64,000 nt of DNA from Leptospira ainazelensis (lineage in GTDB: Bacteria; Spirochaetota; Leptospiria; Leptospirales; Leptospiraceae). Made by a program: the position numbers and the translations under genes. Position 1 is the first letter of the stretch; every line of letters starts with the position of its first letter. Of this stretch, positions 38,023 to 52,496 are shown in pieces. The stretch spans positions 247,139 through 311,138 of the forward strand of contig NZ_JAFFPT010000025.1 in the NCBI RefSeq assembly GCF_016918785.1, in the 5' to 3' direction. The notes under the pieces are model-generated. The model was not told the origin of the DNA, ran no database searches, and saw only the letters and a list, made by a program, of their open reading frames with translations.

Positions 38023-39645
38023 CTATTTTCCCTTTCTCGCGGTTGCCGTACTCGGAGATCGTTCGCCGTTTGATTTTGAAACGTTCTCCTCTTTGACTTC
38101 TGTTACGGAAGGATCCGTCTCAGTCTCGATGAGCCATTCCGCACGGATTTTATCCAATTGTTTTTTTCGATTTTCCTTATACGCGATTTCACGCGAAAGC
38201 TGTTCGAACTGAGTGATCGACTCTTCGTGTTCTAAAGAGGATTCCAATAAGCCGAAGGCTCCTAAGAAGCTGAGAACTTTCGAAAACCAAGAAAGGTTTT
38301 CCTTATAACAGAAGTATTTGAGTTTTGCAAGGGCTTCTCTAAAATCGCTCTTTCTGAATGAAGCCGCGAGTTCGTTCTTTTCCTTTTTTAAAAGAAAAAG
38401 AAAACTTTTCAAAAGTTCCTTTTTAAAGGAATACTTTTCGGTCATCGATTGGATCAGATTTAGGATCGTATCCTCTTTTTTCTGGCAGATACAAGTCACC
38501 CGTTTCCCTTTTTCGTACCAATCGCAAGAGATACAATCCGGATCCCTTTTTAGATTGTCTACGATCGAATAGGAGAATTCCTTATCCTCGTCCAAATTGA
38601 TGATTACAAACTGAGAGAGTGCGTCGTTTTTCATCGACATCATCGTCTTTAACATTTTGATCGATCTTAATTCTTCCGCGGAAGCCTTTAAGTTTTTTAG
38701 ATGATCGTGTTTGCGGGATATGTAATTCGCGAGAATTAAGAAGTCTTTAAACGTTTCCGGAATGAGACCGCCTAAACTTTCGCCGATGATCTTCAACTCT
38801 TCCGAAACGAATTTTTCTTCCAAACTCGAAATCGAGCCGGAATAATTTAAGTCGATCACGATTTCTTTTCTATGTTCGGTAATCAAATCCCAGACGGTTT
38901 TGTATTTTTCTTTCAGACGTTTCGAGAATTGGTTGAGATAATAACTTTTGAGAATGTCGAACGCCTTTCCCGAGAGTTCGTCGGTGACGTGAAAAAGACC
39001 GGTTGTCTGAGTCACCGCGATATATTCGTTTTCGTGAATGGTTTCAAAAATGATCTGGATCGAATCCTTGACGACTTCCTCTTTTAGAAGTTCCTTAAAC
39101 GTAAACGAAAATATCCACTTTTTGATATCGAAAGAATCCCTTACAAAGGTGGAAGCGGTTCCGGATATCAAGTATTCAAAAATGGAAATCAATTCGCTGA
39201 TCTGAAACGGCTCGCATCCGAGGATATAATTTTGGATCGCAAAGGAGGACTTGCTCAAACTGTTGAGATAAATTTCTTTTAAGTTCTCGCGATTGGAAGG
39301 TTTGAATTGTTTTTCCGAAATAAAACAGATACAGATCGTTAGCTGGCTCGTTTCCGGAAGGAACTTAAACTCGGGAAACGCAAAGATCAGATTTAGATCC
39401 GAAAGTTTTTTGAGGGTATTTACATAGATCGGCTTGGAACCTTCGTCTTTCCATACTTTCAAAATTTTCCCCGAGAAAAATCCTTCCAAGGTCGTATGGT
39501 TTCGGATTTGGTAGAGGAGTTCGATTTCTTTCGGATTTAAAAAAATCGCCTCTTGATCGGTCGCTTCCGCCTCGTTCCGAAGATACAGATAGGAAGGCAT
39601 GAGGTTTTCATATTTCTCATGGTCGTATAGAGTCTCTTTATCCAA
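38023..39645 (-). CDS. hypothetical protein, 540 aa, with Cys cluster
   Basis: A 540-residue soluble protein, largely helical, with no signal peptide or membrane helix. The only striking motif is a cysteine cluster at about residues 374-392 (DPDCISCDWYEKGKRVTCIC), whose CxxC and CxC could hold a metal ion. The first 100 residues contain a winged-helix-like region (FLNPKEIELLYQIRNHTTLEGFFSG), similar to the DUF4388-type N-terminus found in bacterial regulators; this is inference. The last 25 residues are polar and disordered-looking. The gene converges with acyP and stands alone. Confidence 0.7.
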   Translation of the reverse strand: MDKETLYDHEKYENLMPSYLYLRNEAEATDQEAIFLNPKEIELLYQIRNHTTLEGFFSGKILKVWKDEGSKPIYVNTLKKLSDLNLIFAFPEFKFLPETSQLTICICFISEKQFKPSNRENLKEIYLNSLSKSSFAIQNYILGCEPFQISELISIFEYLISGTASTFVRDSFDIKKWIFSFTFKELLKEEVVKDSIQIIFETIHENEYIAVTQTTGLFHVTDELSGKAFDILKSYYLNQFSKRLKEKYKTVWDLITEHRKEIVIDLNYSGSISSLEEKFVSEELKIIGESLGGLIPETFKDFLILANYISRKHDHLKNLKASAEELRSIKMLKTMMSMKNDALSQFVIINLDEDKEFSYSIVDNLKRDPDCISCDWYEKGKRVTCICQKKEDTILNLIQSMTEKYSFKKELLKSFLFLLKKEKNELAASFRKSDFREALAKLKYFCYKENLSWFSKVLSFLGAFGLLESSLEHEESITQFEQLSREIAYKENRKKQLDKIRAEWLIETETDPSVTEVKEENVSKSNGERSPSTATARKGK

Positions 39646-39900
39646 ACCTGCTACCTCGCCGGAAGAATTTCAAATCGAAGTGAAGAGATTTTACACTACA
39701 TATAAATCGAGAATAGCAAAAAAAAACCGTTCCATGAATTTATGTTTCATTTGGAGTTTTTTTTAATGCGACAATTTTTTCTAAAACACATTCCAAAATT
39801 CTCAAAGATCGAAAATTAGGAAAGAATATCCGGAACTCGATAAGAGTTGCATTGGCTTTTAAAAAACGAATTCTTGGTTCTGTATACTGGGGGACGATAC

Positions 39901-40901
39901 TTGAAAAAAAGAAGATTGGGTAAATCAGGAATGGTGGTTTCCGAAATCTGCATGGGGACGATGACGTTCGGTTCCACTTGCGACGAAAAGGAAGCGTTTC
40001 GTATTTTGGATCGAGCATTCGACGCGGGAATCGACTTTTACGATACCGCGGAAATTTACCCGGTCCCGCCTGACGCGAGTTATGTGTATGAAACCGAGAA
40101 AATTTTCGGAAAATGGCTTAAAACGAAATCGAGGGACTCCATTTTGATCGCAACCAAGGTTTGTGGTCCCGGACACGGTTGGTTTTCTCCTCCGGTGCGC
40201 GAGGGGAAAACCGCGCTGGATCGAAGGCATATTCGAGTCGCGATCGAAGGAAGTCTCAAACGTCTCGGAACCGATTTTGTGGATCTTTATCAATCTCACT
40301 GGCCCGATCACGATTTCGGATACGAGGAAACTCTCGAAGTTCTAACCGAACTCGTTCAAGAGGGAAAGGTTCGGTATATCGGCAACAGCAATGAAACCGC
40401 TTGGGGAATGATGAAAAGTCTTTCAGTTTCCGAAAAGTTCGGTTTATCACGTTATGAGTCCATTCAAAATAATTTTAGTATTCTCAATCGAAGATTCGAA
40501 GACGCGTTATCCGATATCTGTCGCAGAGAAGGTGTGAGTTTGCTTCCGTATTCTCCGCTCGCGGGCGGTGTTCTTTCGGGAAAATACAATTCTCCAAATC
40601 CTCCCCAGAACGCCCGATTCAGCCGTTATATCAATTCCGGCGAAAGACAAAGAAAGATGGCGAATCGATTTTTGAACGAAGGAACCTTGGCTTCGACCGA
40701 GAAATTGTTAAAAGTCGCCGAGACCGCCGGGATGTCTTTGACGGTCCTTGCAGTTGCCTGGTCGAAACAACACGACTACGTCGCCTCCACGATTGTAGGT
40801 GCGAATACCGTGGGGCAATTGGATGAAATTCTAAAAGCTCAAAACGTGATCTTAACCGAAGACATTCTCAAAAAGATAGACGAAGTTTCCAAAGAGATTC
40901 C

Positions 40902-40917
<16 letters not shown>
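39901..40917 (+). CDS. aldo/keto reductase
   Basis: A 338-residue NADPH-dependent oxidoreductase of the AKR family. The full catalytic tetrad is visible: Asp and Tyr in [10 protein letters not shown], Lys in LIATKVCG and His in [10 protein letters not shown]. The N-terminus [23 protein letters not shown] is typical of the Tas/YghZ-like group. The start is taken as the TTG at 39901, which has a GGGGGA site five bases before it; the frame runs back to 39847 with no such site. Its last 16 bases overlap the convergent ktrA gene. Confidence 0.9.
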
Positions 40918-41615
<698 letters not shown>

Positions 41616-41627
41616 AAAATCCTGCCT

Positions 41628-43426
<1,799 letters not shown>

Positions 43427-43427
<1 letters not shown>

Positions 43428-44221
43428 TAAAAAGTGATATTAAAGAGTCTGATATCGATTTTGTATTCTCTTCCCGGAAAAACGGAAGCCGAGGCTCCGG
43501 CGATCGGAATCGGGACGGAGTTACCAAAACCAAGAGAGTCCGGAGACGTCGGTTCCACCGGAGGAGAAGCAGGTTCGTTTTCTTTTTTTGTCGCTTCCAA
43601 GTCCTTCATATCCTTCCAAGCGTTTGCAAACGCGAGACTTGTGCCAAAGGTGAAGATAAAGACCGAACCTCCGAAGGTTTTTTGAAACTTACTGACTCCC
43701 CCGAATTTCGGAGAAGAAGCGATTGCATAACCGAGACCGAGTGTGATCGGAAGAGTCATGAAAAAAATGATCGAAAATCTTCTCATGGTCGTTTCCGTAT
43801 ATTTTTCTTCTTCCATGATTTGGTTCTGTCTTTTTTTTCTTTCGGATTGTTGGGCTTGTCTCTGGAGAATCGCTTCGACATTGATCTGACCGGTGAGAGG
43901 GTTTACGAGATTTTCTTGTCCGCGTTCCACGTTCGGATTTGTGGTTCTTCTTAAACCCCCGGTGCCGGTGGTGGTGGAGAAAGGAAGTTCGAACGGAACT
44001 TGAGCGTTTTTCGGAGAAACAAGGACCGGTTTTTTAATCGCGGGAGGAATTGTGTATTCTTGATAACCTTCCCGGTTAGGAGTATCTTTATAATTTCGAA
44101 GATTGAAGTCGTACGGATCCGCAAAGTCGCTCTGGCTCTGGGAATACAATCCTGTCAGGTTTGCGACGGAAAGAATCAGAAGAATGGCCGTTAACTTACG
44201 GATGTCCTGGAATCTGGTCAT
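43427..44221 (-). CDS. hypothetical membrane protein in the Ktr operon, 264 aa
   Basis: A 264-residue protein with a signal-like N-terminus (about residues 9-27, [20 protein letters not shown]), a Pro/Thr/Asn-rich soluble stretch (about 30-130) and two hydrophobic helices (about 148-168 and 183-203), then a Pro-rich region and a beta-like tail. It belongs to no family I know. It is the first gene of the operon: its stop overlaps the ktrB start by one base. This makes a link with K+ transport likely but unproven. Confidence 0.7.
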
Positions 44222-44278
44222 GGCCTTTCCTCTACAATCTGCCGCAGGCAGGTCGAGGCAAGAATTTTTAGGGGCGCT

Positions 44279-45613
44279 TTAAGAGGCGGATTTCCGACCG
44301 CTCAGAATTTCCGAAGAAAAGAGAAAAGAATTCTGTCTCACTGATTCCAAGATTTCCACGCTTAAACCTATTTTTTCAGCCTTCCGATATTCTTCTTCGA
44401 TCGTGGTGCCGAAAATTCCGGGGTCGTCCGTTGAGATCGTAAATCTCAAATCGTGTTTTGAGAATCTTAAAATCGGATGAGTTTTTGGATCGCGGACCAT
44501 GCCGATGTATTCGTTCGAACTAGGACAAGATTCAATCACTGCGTTTGTTTTTTTGATTTGGTCGATGCAGAAATTCTGAAAACCGAAACACTCTTGAAGA
44601 AAGGAGGGACTCATCTCCAGTTCGACGGTTTCTTTGTGTTTGAGAGAATCGATTTCGTTCCCGATTCTTTCCCTTGAAGGTGTTTCAAAGTAAGAATCCA
44701 ATTCTTCTTTTCGATCATAATAGAATTGCAGTTGATCGAGACGTTCCGATTTGGATTCGAGAATTTTTCCTTTCAGACTGAAAGGATCGAGACCTAAGGC
44801 GATCGCGTGTCCAAGGCGATGAGCGCCCCAATCCGCACATTCTAAAACCCAACGGCAAGCGGAAAGGATGGACTTATCTTGAAAACTTTCTCCCACGTGA
44901 TAGAGAATCGAAAGCGCGGAATCTTTTTGCGCGAAGTTGTCCTTGTTTACCTCTTCTAAAAATTTACGTTTGTCCTTGGGAGGAAAACCTTCTTCAATAT
45001 AACAAAAATCTAAACCGACTAGGAAATCCCGGATGAGGGAATCTTTTTCCATCAAACGTTTGAGAAGCTCGTATTCCAGAAAGACGTCCCCGTCCCTGTG
45101 TAAGGAAACTACCAGTTTACCCTTTGCAAGGCCGCCGGTTTTTTCCTCTCCTTTCGCAAGACCTTCGCAGGCTGCGATCGTCTTTTCGTAGATTCCTTCT
45201 TCCGTATCTTTGGGAGAATACATGATTCTGTATTCTCCGAAGGTAACACCTTGAGAAAATTGATCCTCCACGATGCGAGAAGCGACTAACGCGATTTCTT
45301 CCGGATTAAATTTGGATAGGGCGATGATAAGATTGAATTTCGCCTGAAATTCCGGAAAAGGTCCGTGATGATTGAACTGGTAGAGTTTACGGAAAGAATC
45401 CGGATTCTTATAATCCTCAAAAAAAGTTTCAGTGGAAATATTCTTACCGTAACACTGTTGATAAGAATGTGTAAAAATTTCCCAACGAGGGGAAGGATTC
45501 GATTTTCCGATCTCAAAAAGAAATTCGGAAGTGATGGAACCGTAGAGATGATTGTGAAGATCTGCGTAATGTTTCATAGTATTTCGGTTTTTTAAATTTA
45601 TATTAGCTTCCAT
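44279..45613 (-). CDS. adenosine deaminase-like metal-dependent hydrolase
   Basis: A 444-residue protein of the adenosine/AMP deaminase superfamily. The metal-binding HxH is in [10 protein letters not shown] at the N-terminus. The third histidine is in ILYHVGESF, followed by the [10 protein letters not shown] and ESCPSSNEY segments and the metal-binding aspartate pair [10 protein letters not shown] near residue 400. It is about 100 residues longer than the usual adenosine deaminase because of insertions, so the true substrate may be another nucleoside or purine. The first ATG is at 45613; an ATG at 45577 ([10 protein letters not shown]) fits the family start better, but neither has a good ribosome site. 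Confidence 0.82.
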   Translation of the reverse strand: MEANINLKNRNTMKHYADLHNHLYGSITSEFLFEIGKSNPSPRWEIFTHSYQQCYGKNISTETFFEDYKNPDSFRKLYQFNHHGPFPEFQAKFNLIIALSKFNPEEIALVASRIVEDQFSQGVTFGEYRIMYSPKDTEEGIYEKTIAACEGLAKGEEKTGGLAKGKLVVSLHRDGDVFLEYELLKRLMEKDSLIRDFLVGLDFCYIEEGFPPKDKRKFLEEVNKDNFAQKDSALSILYHVGESFQDKSILSACRWVLECADWGAHRLGHAIALGLDPFSLKGKILESKSERLDQLQFYYDRKEELDSYFETPSRERIGNEIDSLKHKETVELEMSPSFLQECFGFQNFCIDQIKKTNAVIESCPSSNEYIGMVRDPKTHPILRFSKHDLRFTISTDDPGIFGTTIEEEYRKAEKIGLSVEILESVRQNSFLFSSEILSGRKSAS

Positions 45614-45756
45614 GGAACGAGTTCTTTCGAATCGAAAAAAAACAACCTGCGGGGATCCGCCTGTTTACGTACTTCAAAAAAAGGAGAGCGAGTGTGAAAG
45701 AAATTTTTACGAAAAAAAGTAGTTTTCTGTAAAAGACTTACAAACCTGGATGAACC

Positions 45757-47130
45757 TTGAAAACTCTACGTCATTTACTTCATACGTTTTATAGAAATAT
45801 CCGGCCCAGTCTTTTGAATACGATGATTCTCAAGTTGGCGGTTCCCGTCGTCTTCGGGATGCTCAGTCAAACCGTAGTCTGGGTGACCGACACGATGATG
45901 GTGGGAAGACTCGGTAAAAATTCGATCGCTGCCATCGGGATCGGAGGAATCGCCCATTTTACGGTTCTTGCGTTTCTCATGGGTTTTTCCATGGGAATTC
46001 AGGTTATCGTTTCCAGAAGATTCGGGGAAAAGAACGATTCCGAAATCGGAAGGGTCGGGTTGACGACGTTGTATCTAGCTTTGTTTTTTGGAGGATTATT
46101 ATCGATCGGAGGAGCCGCTGCGAGCGGATGGTTGATGGAACTTCTCAACAAGGACGAAATCGTAAAAGGACTTTCCACCGATTATCTTTATTTTCGTTTT
46201 TTAGGAACGATCTTTTTCTTTTTACTTTTTACGACCCGCGCCTTTACGGACGGACTCGGGATCACAACAGCCGGATTGGCTTCCATGATTATAACATGTT
46301 TTGCGAATATATTCTTAAACTGGATTTTGATCTACGGACATTTCGGTTTTGAAGCGATGGGTGTAAAAGGCGCGGCGATCGCATCTTCGCTTGCGGGAGG
46401 GGCGGGGCTTCTTGCGTTTCCGTATTACTTTTACAAAAAGGATCTCGGAAAGTATTTCAAAGGAATTTCTTGGAAATTCAGCTTTTCCCATTTAGAGGAA
46501 ATTCTCAAGGCGAGTACGGCGCCCGCGTTAGCCGAATTACTGAATAATATTTCTTTTATGATTTTTATCGAATTTGCGACGATCGTCGGAACCGCGGCTG
46601 TCGCAGTGACCAATATGTTGTTCAGCACTTTGAGTTTATCGTTTTTACCCGGTTATGCGTTCGGGGTCGCGGCGACGACGATCTTAGGACAGTCGTTAGG
46701 AGCGGGGAAGGCGAAACTCGCGTATCACGGGGCGTTTCGCTCCGCATTCTTCTCAGCTTGTGGGATGGGAACGATGGGATTGATTTTTATTCTTTTCGGA
46801 AAGAAGATGTTGTCCGTTTATACAAACGATTCCGAGTTGATCCAGGAAGCATACGGACCTCTGGTGATTTTAGGAATCATACAAGTTGCGGATGCGTATC
46901 ACATGGTGATCGGTTCCGCGCTGAGAGGGGCTGGATTACAAGGGTTTGTATTCAAGGCTTATACACTGGCTTCTTATTTTGTCTTTTTACCGGTCGCGTA
47001 TTTTCTCGGAATCTATTTAAAACTCGGATCTGTAGGATTGTGGTCCGGGATCGTCGCTTGGGTATTCGTATTGGCGCTTGTTTTTCTGATACGTTTTCGA
47101 AGAAGGGATTGGGCCCACAACCGAGTCTAA
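45757..47130 (+). CDS. MATE family efflux transporter
   Basis: A 457-residue transporter with twelve hydrophobic helices in two homologous halves (the first begins MILKLAVPVVFGMLSQTVVWVTDTMMVGRLG). Family members pump cationic drugs or metabolites out in exchange for Na+ or H+, and the GGIAHFTVLAFLMGF and PALAELLNNISFMIFIEFATIVGT segments align with the conserved TM2 and TM7 regions. The start is taken as the TTG at 45757; an in-frame ATG (codon 22, MILKL) is possible. The substrate is unknown. The gene ends 96 bases before gmd. Confidence 0.9.
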   Translation: MKTLRHLLHTFYRNIRPSLLNTMILKLAVPVVFGMLSQTVVWVTDTMMVGRLGKNSIAAIGIGGIAHFTVLAFLMGFSMGIQVIVSRRFGEKNDSEIGRVGLTTLYLALFFGGLLSIGGAAASGWLMELLNKDEIVKGLSTDYLYFRFLGTIFFFLLFTTRAFTDGLGITTAGLASMIITCFANIFLNWILIYGHFGFEAMGVKGAAIASSLAGGAGLLAFPYYFYKKDLGKYFKGISWKFSFSHLEEILKASTAPALAELLNNISFMIFIEFATIVGTAAVAVTNMLFSTLSLSFLPGYAFGVAATTILGQSLGAGKAKLAYHGAFRSAFFSACGMGTMGLIFILFGKKMLSVYTNDSELIQEAYGPLVILGIIQVADAYHMVIGSALRGAGLQGFVFKAYTLASYFVFLPVAYFLGIYLKLGSVGLWSGIVAWVFVLALVFLIRFRRRDWAHNRV

Positions 47131-47226
47131 AATGGATCGGAAAGGCACTGAGGCTCGATCCAAGGCCGAGAAGAGAGGCTTAATCTTTCTTGCCAGATCC
47201 GGTTTTTCGGTTTTTCTGGTCTGAAG

Positions 47227-48249
47227 ATGAAAAAAGCGCTCATAACTGGGATTACCGGCCAGGACGGATCCTATCTAACAGAATTTCTTCTCGGAAAAGG
47301 GTATCAAGTGCATGGGATCGTAAGAAGAGCCAGCATGTTCAACCGGGGAAGAATCGAGCATCTTCGCGGGAACTCCAATCTGGTCCTGCACTATGGAGAT
47401 TTAACGGATTCGAGTAATCTCAATCGAATCTTGGAAAAAGTATCTCCCGATGAAATTTATAATCTTGCGGCGCAATCACACGTGGGAGTTTCTTTTGAAG
47501 TTCCCGAATATACTGCGGAAGCGGACGCAGTGGGAACGCTGAGAATTTTAGACGCAATCAAACAGATCGGAGTGAAGAGCCGTTTTTATCAGGCTTCCAC
47601 ATCGGAACTCTACGGAAAGGTGCAAGCGATTCCTCAGACGGAAACCACACCCTTCTATCCAAGATCTCCTTATGCGGTGGCGAAACTTTATGCCTATTGG
47701 GCGGTAGTGAATTACAGAGAAGCGTTTGGGATTCACGCATCCAACGGAATTTTATTCAATCACGAATCTCCGAGAAGGGGAGAAGGTTTTGTGACTAGAA
47801 AGATCACGATCGGAGTGGCGAATCTTCTAGCAAAAAAAGGCGGACCGATTCATCTCGGAAACATGGACGCGAAGAGGGACTGGGGATACGCGCCGGATTA
47901 CGTAGAGATGATGTGGATGATGTTGCAACAACCGGACCCGGACGACTACGTAGTAGCCACAAACGAAACTCATACCGTGAGAGAATTTGTGGAAAAATCT
48001 TTCCGCTTTGCCGGAGTGGAAGTTCGTTGGGAAGGGAAGGGAGATTCGGAGAAGGGGTTTGACGCAAAGAGCGGACAACTATTGGTCGAAGTGAATCCAA
48101 AATTCTACCGTCCTACCGAAGTTGATATTTTGATCGGAGATCCCGCAAAGGCGAAGAAAAAACTCGGCTGGGAACCGAAGGTAAAATTCGAAGAACTCGT
48201 AAAGATCATGACCAAAGCGGATTGCGAATTGGTCGGAATCAAACTCTAA
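47227..48249 (+). CDS. gmd: GDP-mannose 4,6-dehydratase
   Basis: A 340-residue SDR-type enzyme that turns GDP-mannose into GDP-4-keto-6-deoxymannose, the step before GDP-fucose or GDP-rhamnose for surface polysaccharides. The NADP-binding loop [15 protein letters not shown], the RRAS(M/S)FN motif, the catalytic Ser/Thr-Tyr-Lys set ([12 protein letters not shown] and [12 protein letters not shown]) and [19 protein letters not shown] are the family's hallmarks. Length and motifs are normal. No other sugar gene adjoins it, so it seems to supply a pathway encoded elsewhere. Confidence 0.96.
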   Translation: MKKALITGITGQDGSYLTEFLLGKGYQVHGIVRRASMFNRGRIEHLRGNSNLVLHYGDLTDSSNLNRILEKVSPDEIYNLAAQSHVGVSFEVPEYTAEADAVGTLRILDAIKQIGVKSRFYQASTSELYGKVQAIPQTETTPFYPRSPYAVAKLYAYWAVVNYREAFGIHASNGILFNHESPRRGEGFVTRKITIGVANLLAKKGGPIHLGNMDAKRDWGYAPDYVEMMWMMLQQPDPDDYVVATNETHTVREFVEKSFRFAGVEVRWEGKGDSEKGFDAKSGQLLVEVNPKFYRPTEVDILIGDPAKAKKKLGWEPKVKFEELVKIMTKADCELVGIKL

Positions 48250-48891
48250 AACTACATTCCAACTTTATAATCTTTTCGGGCGATTCGCTCGCGGGCAGAC
48301 TCAAAAAAAGGCTCGCGACCGCGCTTTCCGCTTCAATCTCTCGCGAGGAATTTGACCCATTCCAATTTTCTAATGGAACCGATTTTTTCTTATTCGAAAT
48401 AAAAATCCGAAATTGTGAGTGAAGTTTTACCGTTTACTACGCTCGAGATTTCCGCTACAATCGCTATCGCGGGGAGTCGTGAAAACGCTGAAAGACATAA
48501 GGGAAAGTTCGGTTTCAGAGGAAGGATTTAGTCAGGAGCGATAATTTTTCGTCTTGATTACGACGCAAAGGGAAAGAGAAGAAAACAATTTGAGTTTTGC
48601 AAAATAAGAATATTCGTTTATTTGAATGTTCCAACGTTCGCGAAAATTCTATTCTAAAAATCTAAACGAAAAAAAAAGTTTTCGTTCACCAAAAAAAGGA
48701 AGCGAACGATTCGAACGCCAAATTCCCCGGAGAAAAGTTCGAAACGATGAAAGTTTGTGAAGTTTATCGGAAAGACAGTCGGAACAACGACAGTCCTCTG
48801 TAAAAGCCGCGCGGGCCCCCGCCCAAATCGGGGAGCCTTACCTACAAGTTAAAAAAGCGATTTCGAATCAGGGCGATCCAATCAAAATTTT

Positions 48892-48907
48892 TGTAGGAGT
48901 TCCTACA
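48892..48907. repeat. GTAGGA/TCCTAC dispersed repeat, best copy
   Basis: TGTAGGAGTTCCTACA is fully palindromic except for the central GT. It is the best copy in the window and is used here as the type sequence. Confidence 0.75.
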
Positions 48908-48978
48908 TTCGAGACTTTTTACTTGCAAAATATTGATTTTATGTTAGAGCAAAGTCGCTCGGAGTTTTCCACCACCCG

Positions 48979-49004
48979 CCCCGCCACCCAAAAACAGGGC
49001 GGGG
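48979..49004. repeat. GC-rich hairpin CCCCGCC/GGCGGGG
   Basis: A 7-bp perfect GC stem with a 12-base loop, 72 bases from the best copy of the dispersed repeat. The GC-rich patch contrasts with its surroundings and could be a stable RNA hairpin or part of a larger repeat. Confidence 0.5.
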
Positions 49005-49176
49005 ATTTCGTTTCACGGAGGATTGTCGTAGTTCCGGCAGATTCTTTTAAAGATTCAGTCCACTTTGTGGGTAAGGTTATGCAAATCGGGTGGATGAGGC
49101 GGGCTCGCTGGAAATTTGCTCGGGTTTTGCTATAATACAAAAATTTAAATTCGGCAAATCATTTTTTCCGAGGAAC

Positions 49177-49192
49177 TTGTAGGAGCTCCTAG
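49177..49192. repeat. GTAGGA/TCCTAC dispersed repeat
   Basis: TTGTAGGAGCTCCTAG: the central AGGAGCTCCT is fully palindromic in this copy. It lies between the gene-free kilobase and alkA. Confidence 0.6.
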
Positions 49193-49252
49193 AAAAAAGT
49201 TCTGTATTTAGAACTTGCTTTTTCGAATCGGATTGTTCTCGACGACCCGAAT

Positions 49253-49942
49253 CTAACCCCAGCCTTCGCCGCCGTCTACGTCAGCCCAAAGATACCAGGA
49301 AAGGATCGTTCGATACGGAGAGAAAGACTTTAGAAATTCTTGAATTTCCTTTTTGTTGTCTTTTGAAATTCCATAACGTTTTTCCACGGACTTCCGAAGA
49401 ATCAGATCGTTGATCGAAAAATGATCCCAACGATCAAGGGCAAAGATCAAAACCATTTCCGCAGTCCAAGGTCCAACACCTTTCAAAGAACAGAGGAGTT
49501 CCAACACATTCGAATCTTCTAATTTATGAAGTTTAGAATCGGAGATCGTCCGGTTTTGATAAGCTTCCGCGATTCTTTTGATAGTTTCGGTTTTTGCCTG
49601 GGAAACTCCGATCTTTCTCAAATCTCCGTTTTGGATTTGAAGAATTTTTTCCGGAGCCGGGATCTTTTTCGTTTCGGCAAGAGCGATCAATCTTCTCTCA
49701 AGAGTAAGCGCGACCTTCGTTGAGAGTTGTTGTCCCAAAACCGATTTGATAAGAACCTGATACGGAGAACCGATCGTCTGCAAATTGCAAGGACCGACCG
49801 AGTCGATCAGCGCTTTTGTGATCGAGTCTTGTTTACGGAGCCAGTTTGTCGCTTTTTTGAGGCGAGAATCTCGGTCTTCGGCATTTTTCGAAGTGGGAGT
49901 TACGGAACTCGAAGACTTTGATTTATTTTTGGAAGAAGGCAT
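49253..49942 (-). CDS. DNA-3-methyladenine glycosylase II (AlkA-type, HhH-GPD)
   Basis: A 229-residue base-excision-repair glycosylase. The helix-hairpin-helix motif reads LKGVGPWTAEMVLIFAL, and the catalytic aspartate follows in HFSINDLILRKS. The YQVLIKSVLGQQLSTKVA segment is the usual N-terminal HhH-GPD block. It has no iron-sulfur cysteines, so it is AlkA-like rather than Nth/MutY-like. The first 25 residues are Ser/Lys-rich and disordered. It lies 20 bases downstream of the cNMP-binding gene and is probably co-transcribed. Confidence 0.88.
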   Translation of the reverse strand: MPSSKNKSKSSSSVTPTSKNAEDRDSRLKKATNWLRKQDSITKALIDSVGPCNLQTIGSPYQVLIKSVLGQQLSTKVALTLERRLIALAETKKIPAPEKILQIQNGDLRKIGVSQAKTETIKRIAEAYQNRTISDSKLHKLEDSNVLELLCSLKGVGPWTAEMVLIFALDRWDHFSINDLILRKSVEKRYGISKDNKKEIQEFLKSFSPYRTILSWYLWADVDGGEGWG

Positions 49943-49962
49943 TCCAATCGAGGAAAGACGCG

Positions 49963-51186
<1,224 letters not shown>

Positions 51187-51265
51187 GGGTTAGTATTTTT
51201 TTTGAAAATCAGAGTTCAACTGTTTTCATTATCGGATTTTAGGAATCCAATCTCCAAAAAAAGAA

Positions 51266-51784
51266 CTACTTTTCTCCACATTCTGAGATTTCCGTCTTGG
51301 ATCCGCTCAAAATCTCCCGTTCCGAGAGCTCCAAAGACGCTTTTTCCGCGAGTTCCCGGGAAAAGGACTGTGTGCAGATCGATTTAAAAACCTCTTTTGC
51401 CTTAATTTCTTCGCCGATCTCAAGATAAAGTTTTCCGGCTTCGAAAAAAGCGTTCAAACCTTGATTAGAGGTGGGCTCTTCCGCGTATTGCTGGAGGCTG
51501 ATCTCGAGGATTTTTTCGGGACGTCCCAGTCTGGAATAGTTGTTTTTTAAAACCTGATAGGCCTTGGATTTGAATTTGCTGGAAGGAAAAAGAATCAGAA
51601 AACTTTTAATTTCCTCGATCGATCGATGAAACTTACGATCCTTGTAGGCTTCTTCCGCGATTCTAAGGAGATTTTGCGCTTGATTTTCTTGGAGAGAACT
51701 CGCCTCGGAAAGAAGAGAATTTGAAAGCGAAAACCAAGCGAAAACGAGCAAGAGTATGAAAACGTAAGAACCTTTGGCCTGCAA
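51266..51784 (-). CDS. TPR/BamD-like periplasmic protein, 172 aa
   Basis: A 172-residue protein with an N-terminal signal or anchor (SYVFILLLVFAWFSLSNSL) and tetratricopeptide-like helices after residue 40 (LLRIAEEAYKDRKFHRSIEEIKSFLILFPSSKFKSKAYQVL, here given in parts: AEEAYKDRKFHRSIEE and LFPSSKFKSKAY). The 'xxFPxSxxxxxA' turn is typical of BamD and YbgF helpers. It lacks a lipobox. It is transcribed with the Crp-type gene, 85 bases downstream. Confidence 0.75.
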   Translation of the reverse strand: MQAKGSYVFILLLVFAWFSLSNSLLSEASSLQENQAQNLLRIAEEAYKDRKFHRSIEEIKSFLILFPSSKFKSKAYQVLKNNYSRLGRPEKILEISLQQYAEEPTSNQGLNAFFEAGKLYLEIGEEIKAKEVFKSICTQSFSRELAEKASLELSEREILSGSKTEISECGEK

Positions 51785-51847
51785 GATAATCTCCCGAGGA
51801 AAAATTCCCCTATTAAAGATTATCTGCAGAATTGCCGAAAAGGTTGA

Positions 51848-52132
51848 TTACTTTTTCTTATCGATTGTCTTCCGGTGGTGTTCGCAGAGTCTGTAGAGTT
51901 TGCCCGAAGAGGGATTCTTCTTGCCGACTTTCGTTCCGCAAACAATACAAAGGCCGTTGTTTCTTCTTCTTTGATACAAGAGCTGTACTCTTTCCGCTCC
52001 GGAAAGGTTATACTTACTTACCTGTATTCTGAATCCCTTATATAGATAATTCCCCACTGCATCAATGGATTGAGATTTTACTCCTGTTACCAGGGACTCA
52101 AGATCGTCGTTCGAGATTTTTTTTGGTTTCAT
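51848..52132 (-). CDS. small zinc-finger protein, 94 aa
   Basis: A 94-residue basic protein. Its C-terminal half has CIVCGTKVGKKNPSSGKLYRLCEHHRK, a CxxC-x(n)-CxxH pattern that should bind zinc; this is close to HNH-like or ribosomal-protein-like fingers. The sequence before it (AERVQLLYQRRRNNG) is strongly basic. That combination suits nucleic-acid binding. Its C-terminus is KKK. It is a recurrent sort of small protein in Leptospira but I cannot give a function. Confidence 0.65.
   Translation of the reverse strand: MKPKKISNDDLESLVTGVKSQSIDAVGNYLYKGFRIQVSKYNLSGAERVQLLYQRRRNNGLCIVCGTKVGKKNPSSGKLYRLCEHHRKTIDKKK

Positions 52133-52496
<364 letters not shown>

Larger units (their letters stand above)
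48250..49252. other. gene-free, repeat-rich kilobase between gmd and alkA
   Basis: No supported gene on either strand. The stretch is unusually patchy: it has A-rich runs, GC-rich patches (48806-48836) and a hairpin of CCCCGCC (48979-48985) with GGCGGGG (48998-49004). Two copies of the dispersed GTAGGA/TCCTAC repeat lie at 48892-48907 and 49177-49192. Short open frames of 60-70 codons near 48923-49140 exist on both strands but lack family features. It may be decayed genes and repeats. Confidence 0.6.

Noticed and set aside
48919..49140. Open frames of about 70 codons on both strands in the gene-free kilobase
   Set aside because: They overlap each other on opposite strands, are made of repeat and GC-rich hairpin sequence, and have no good starts.
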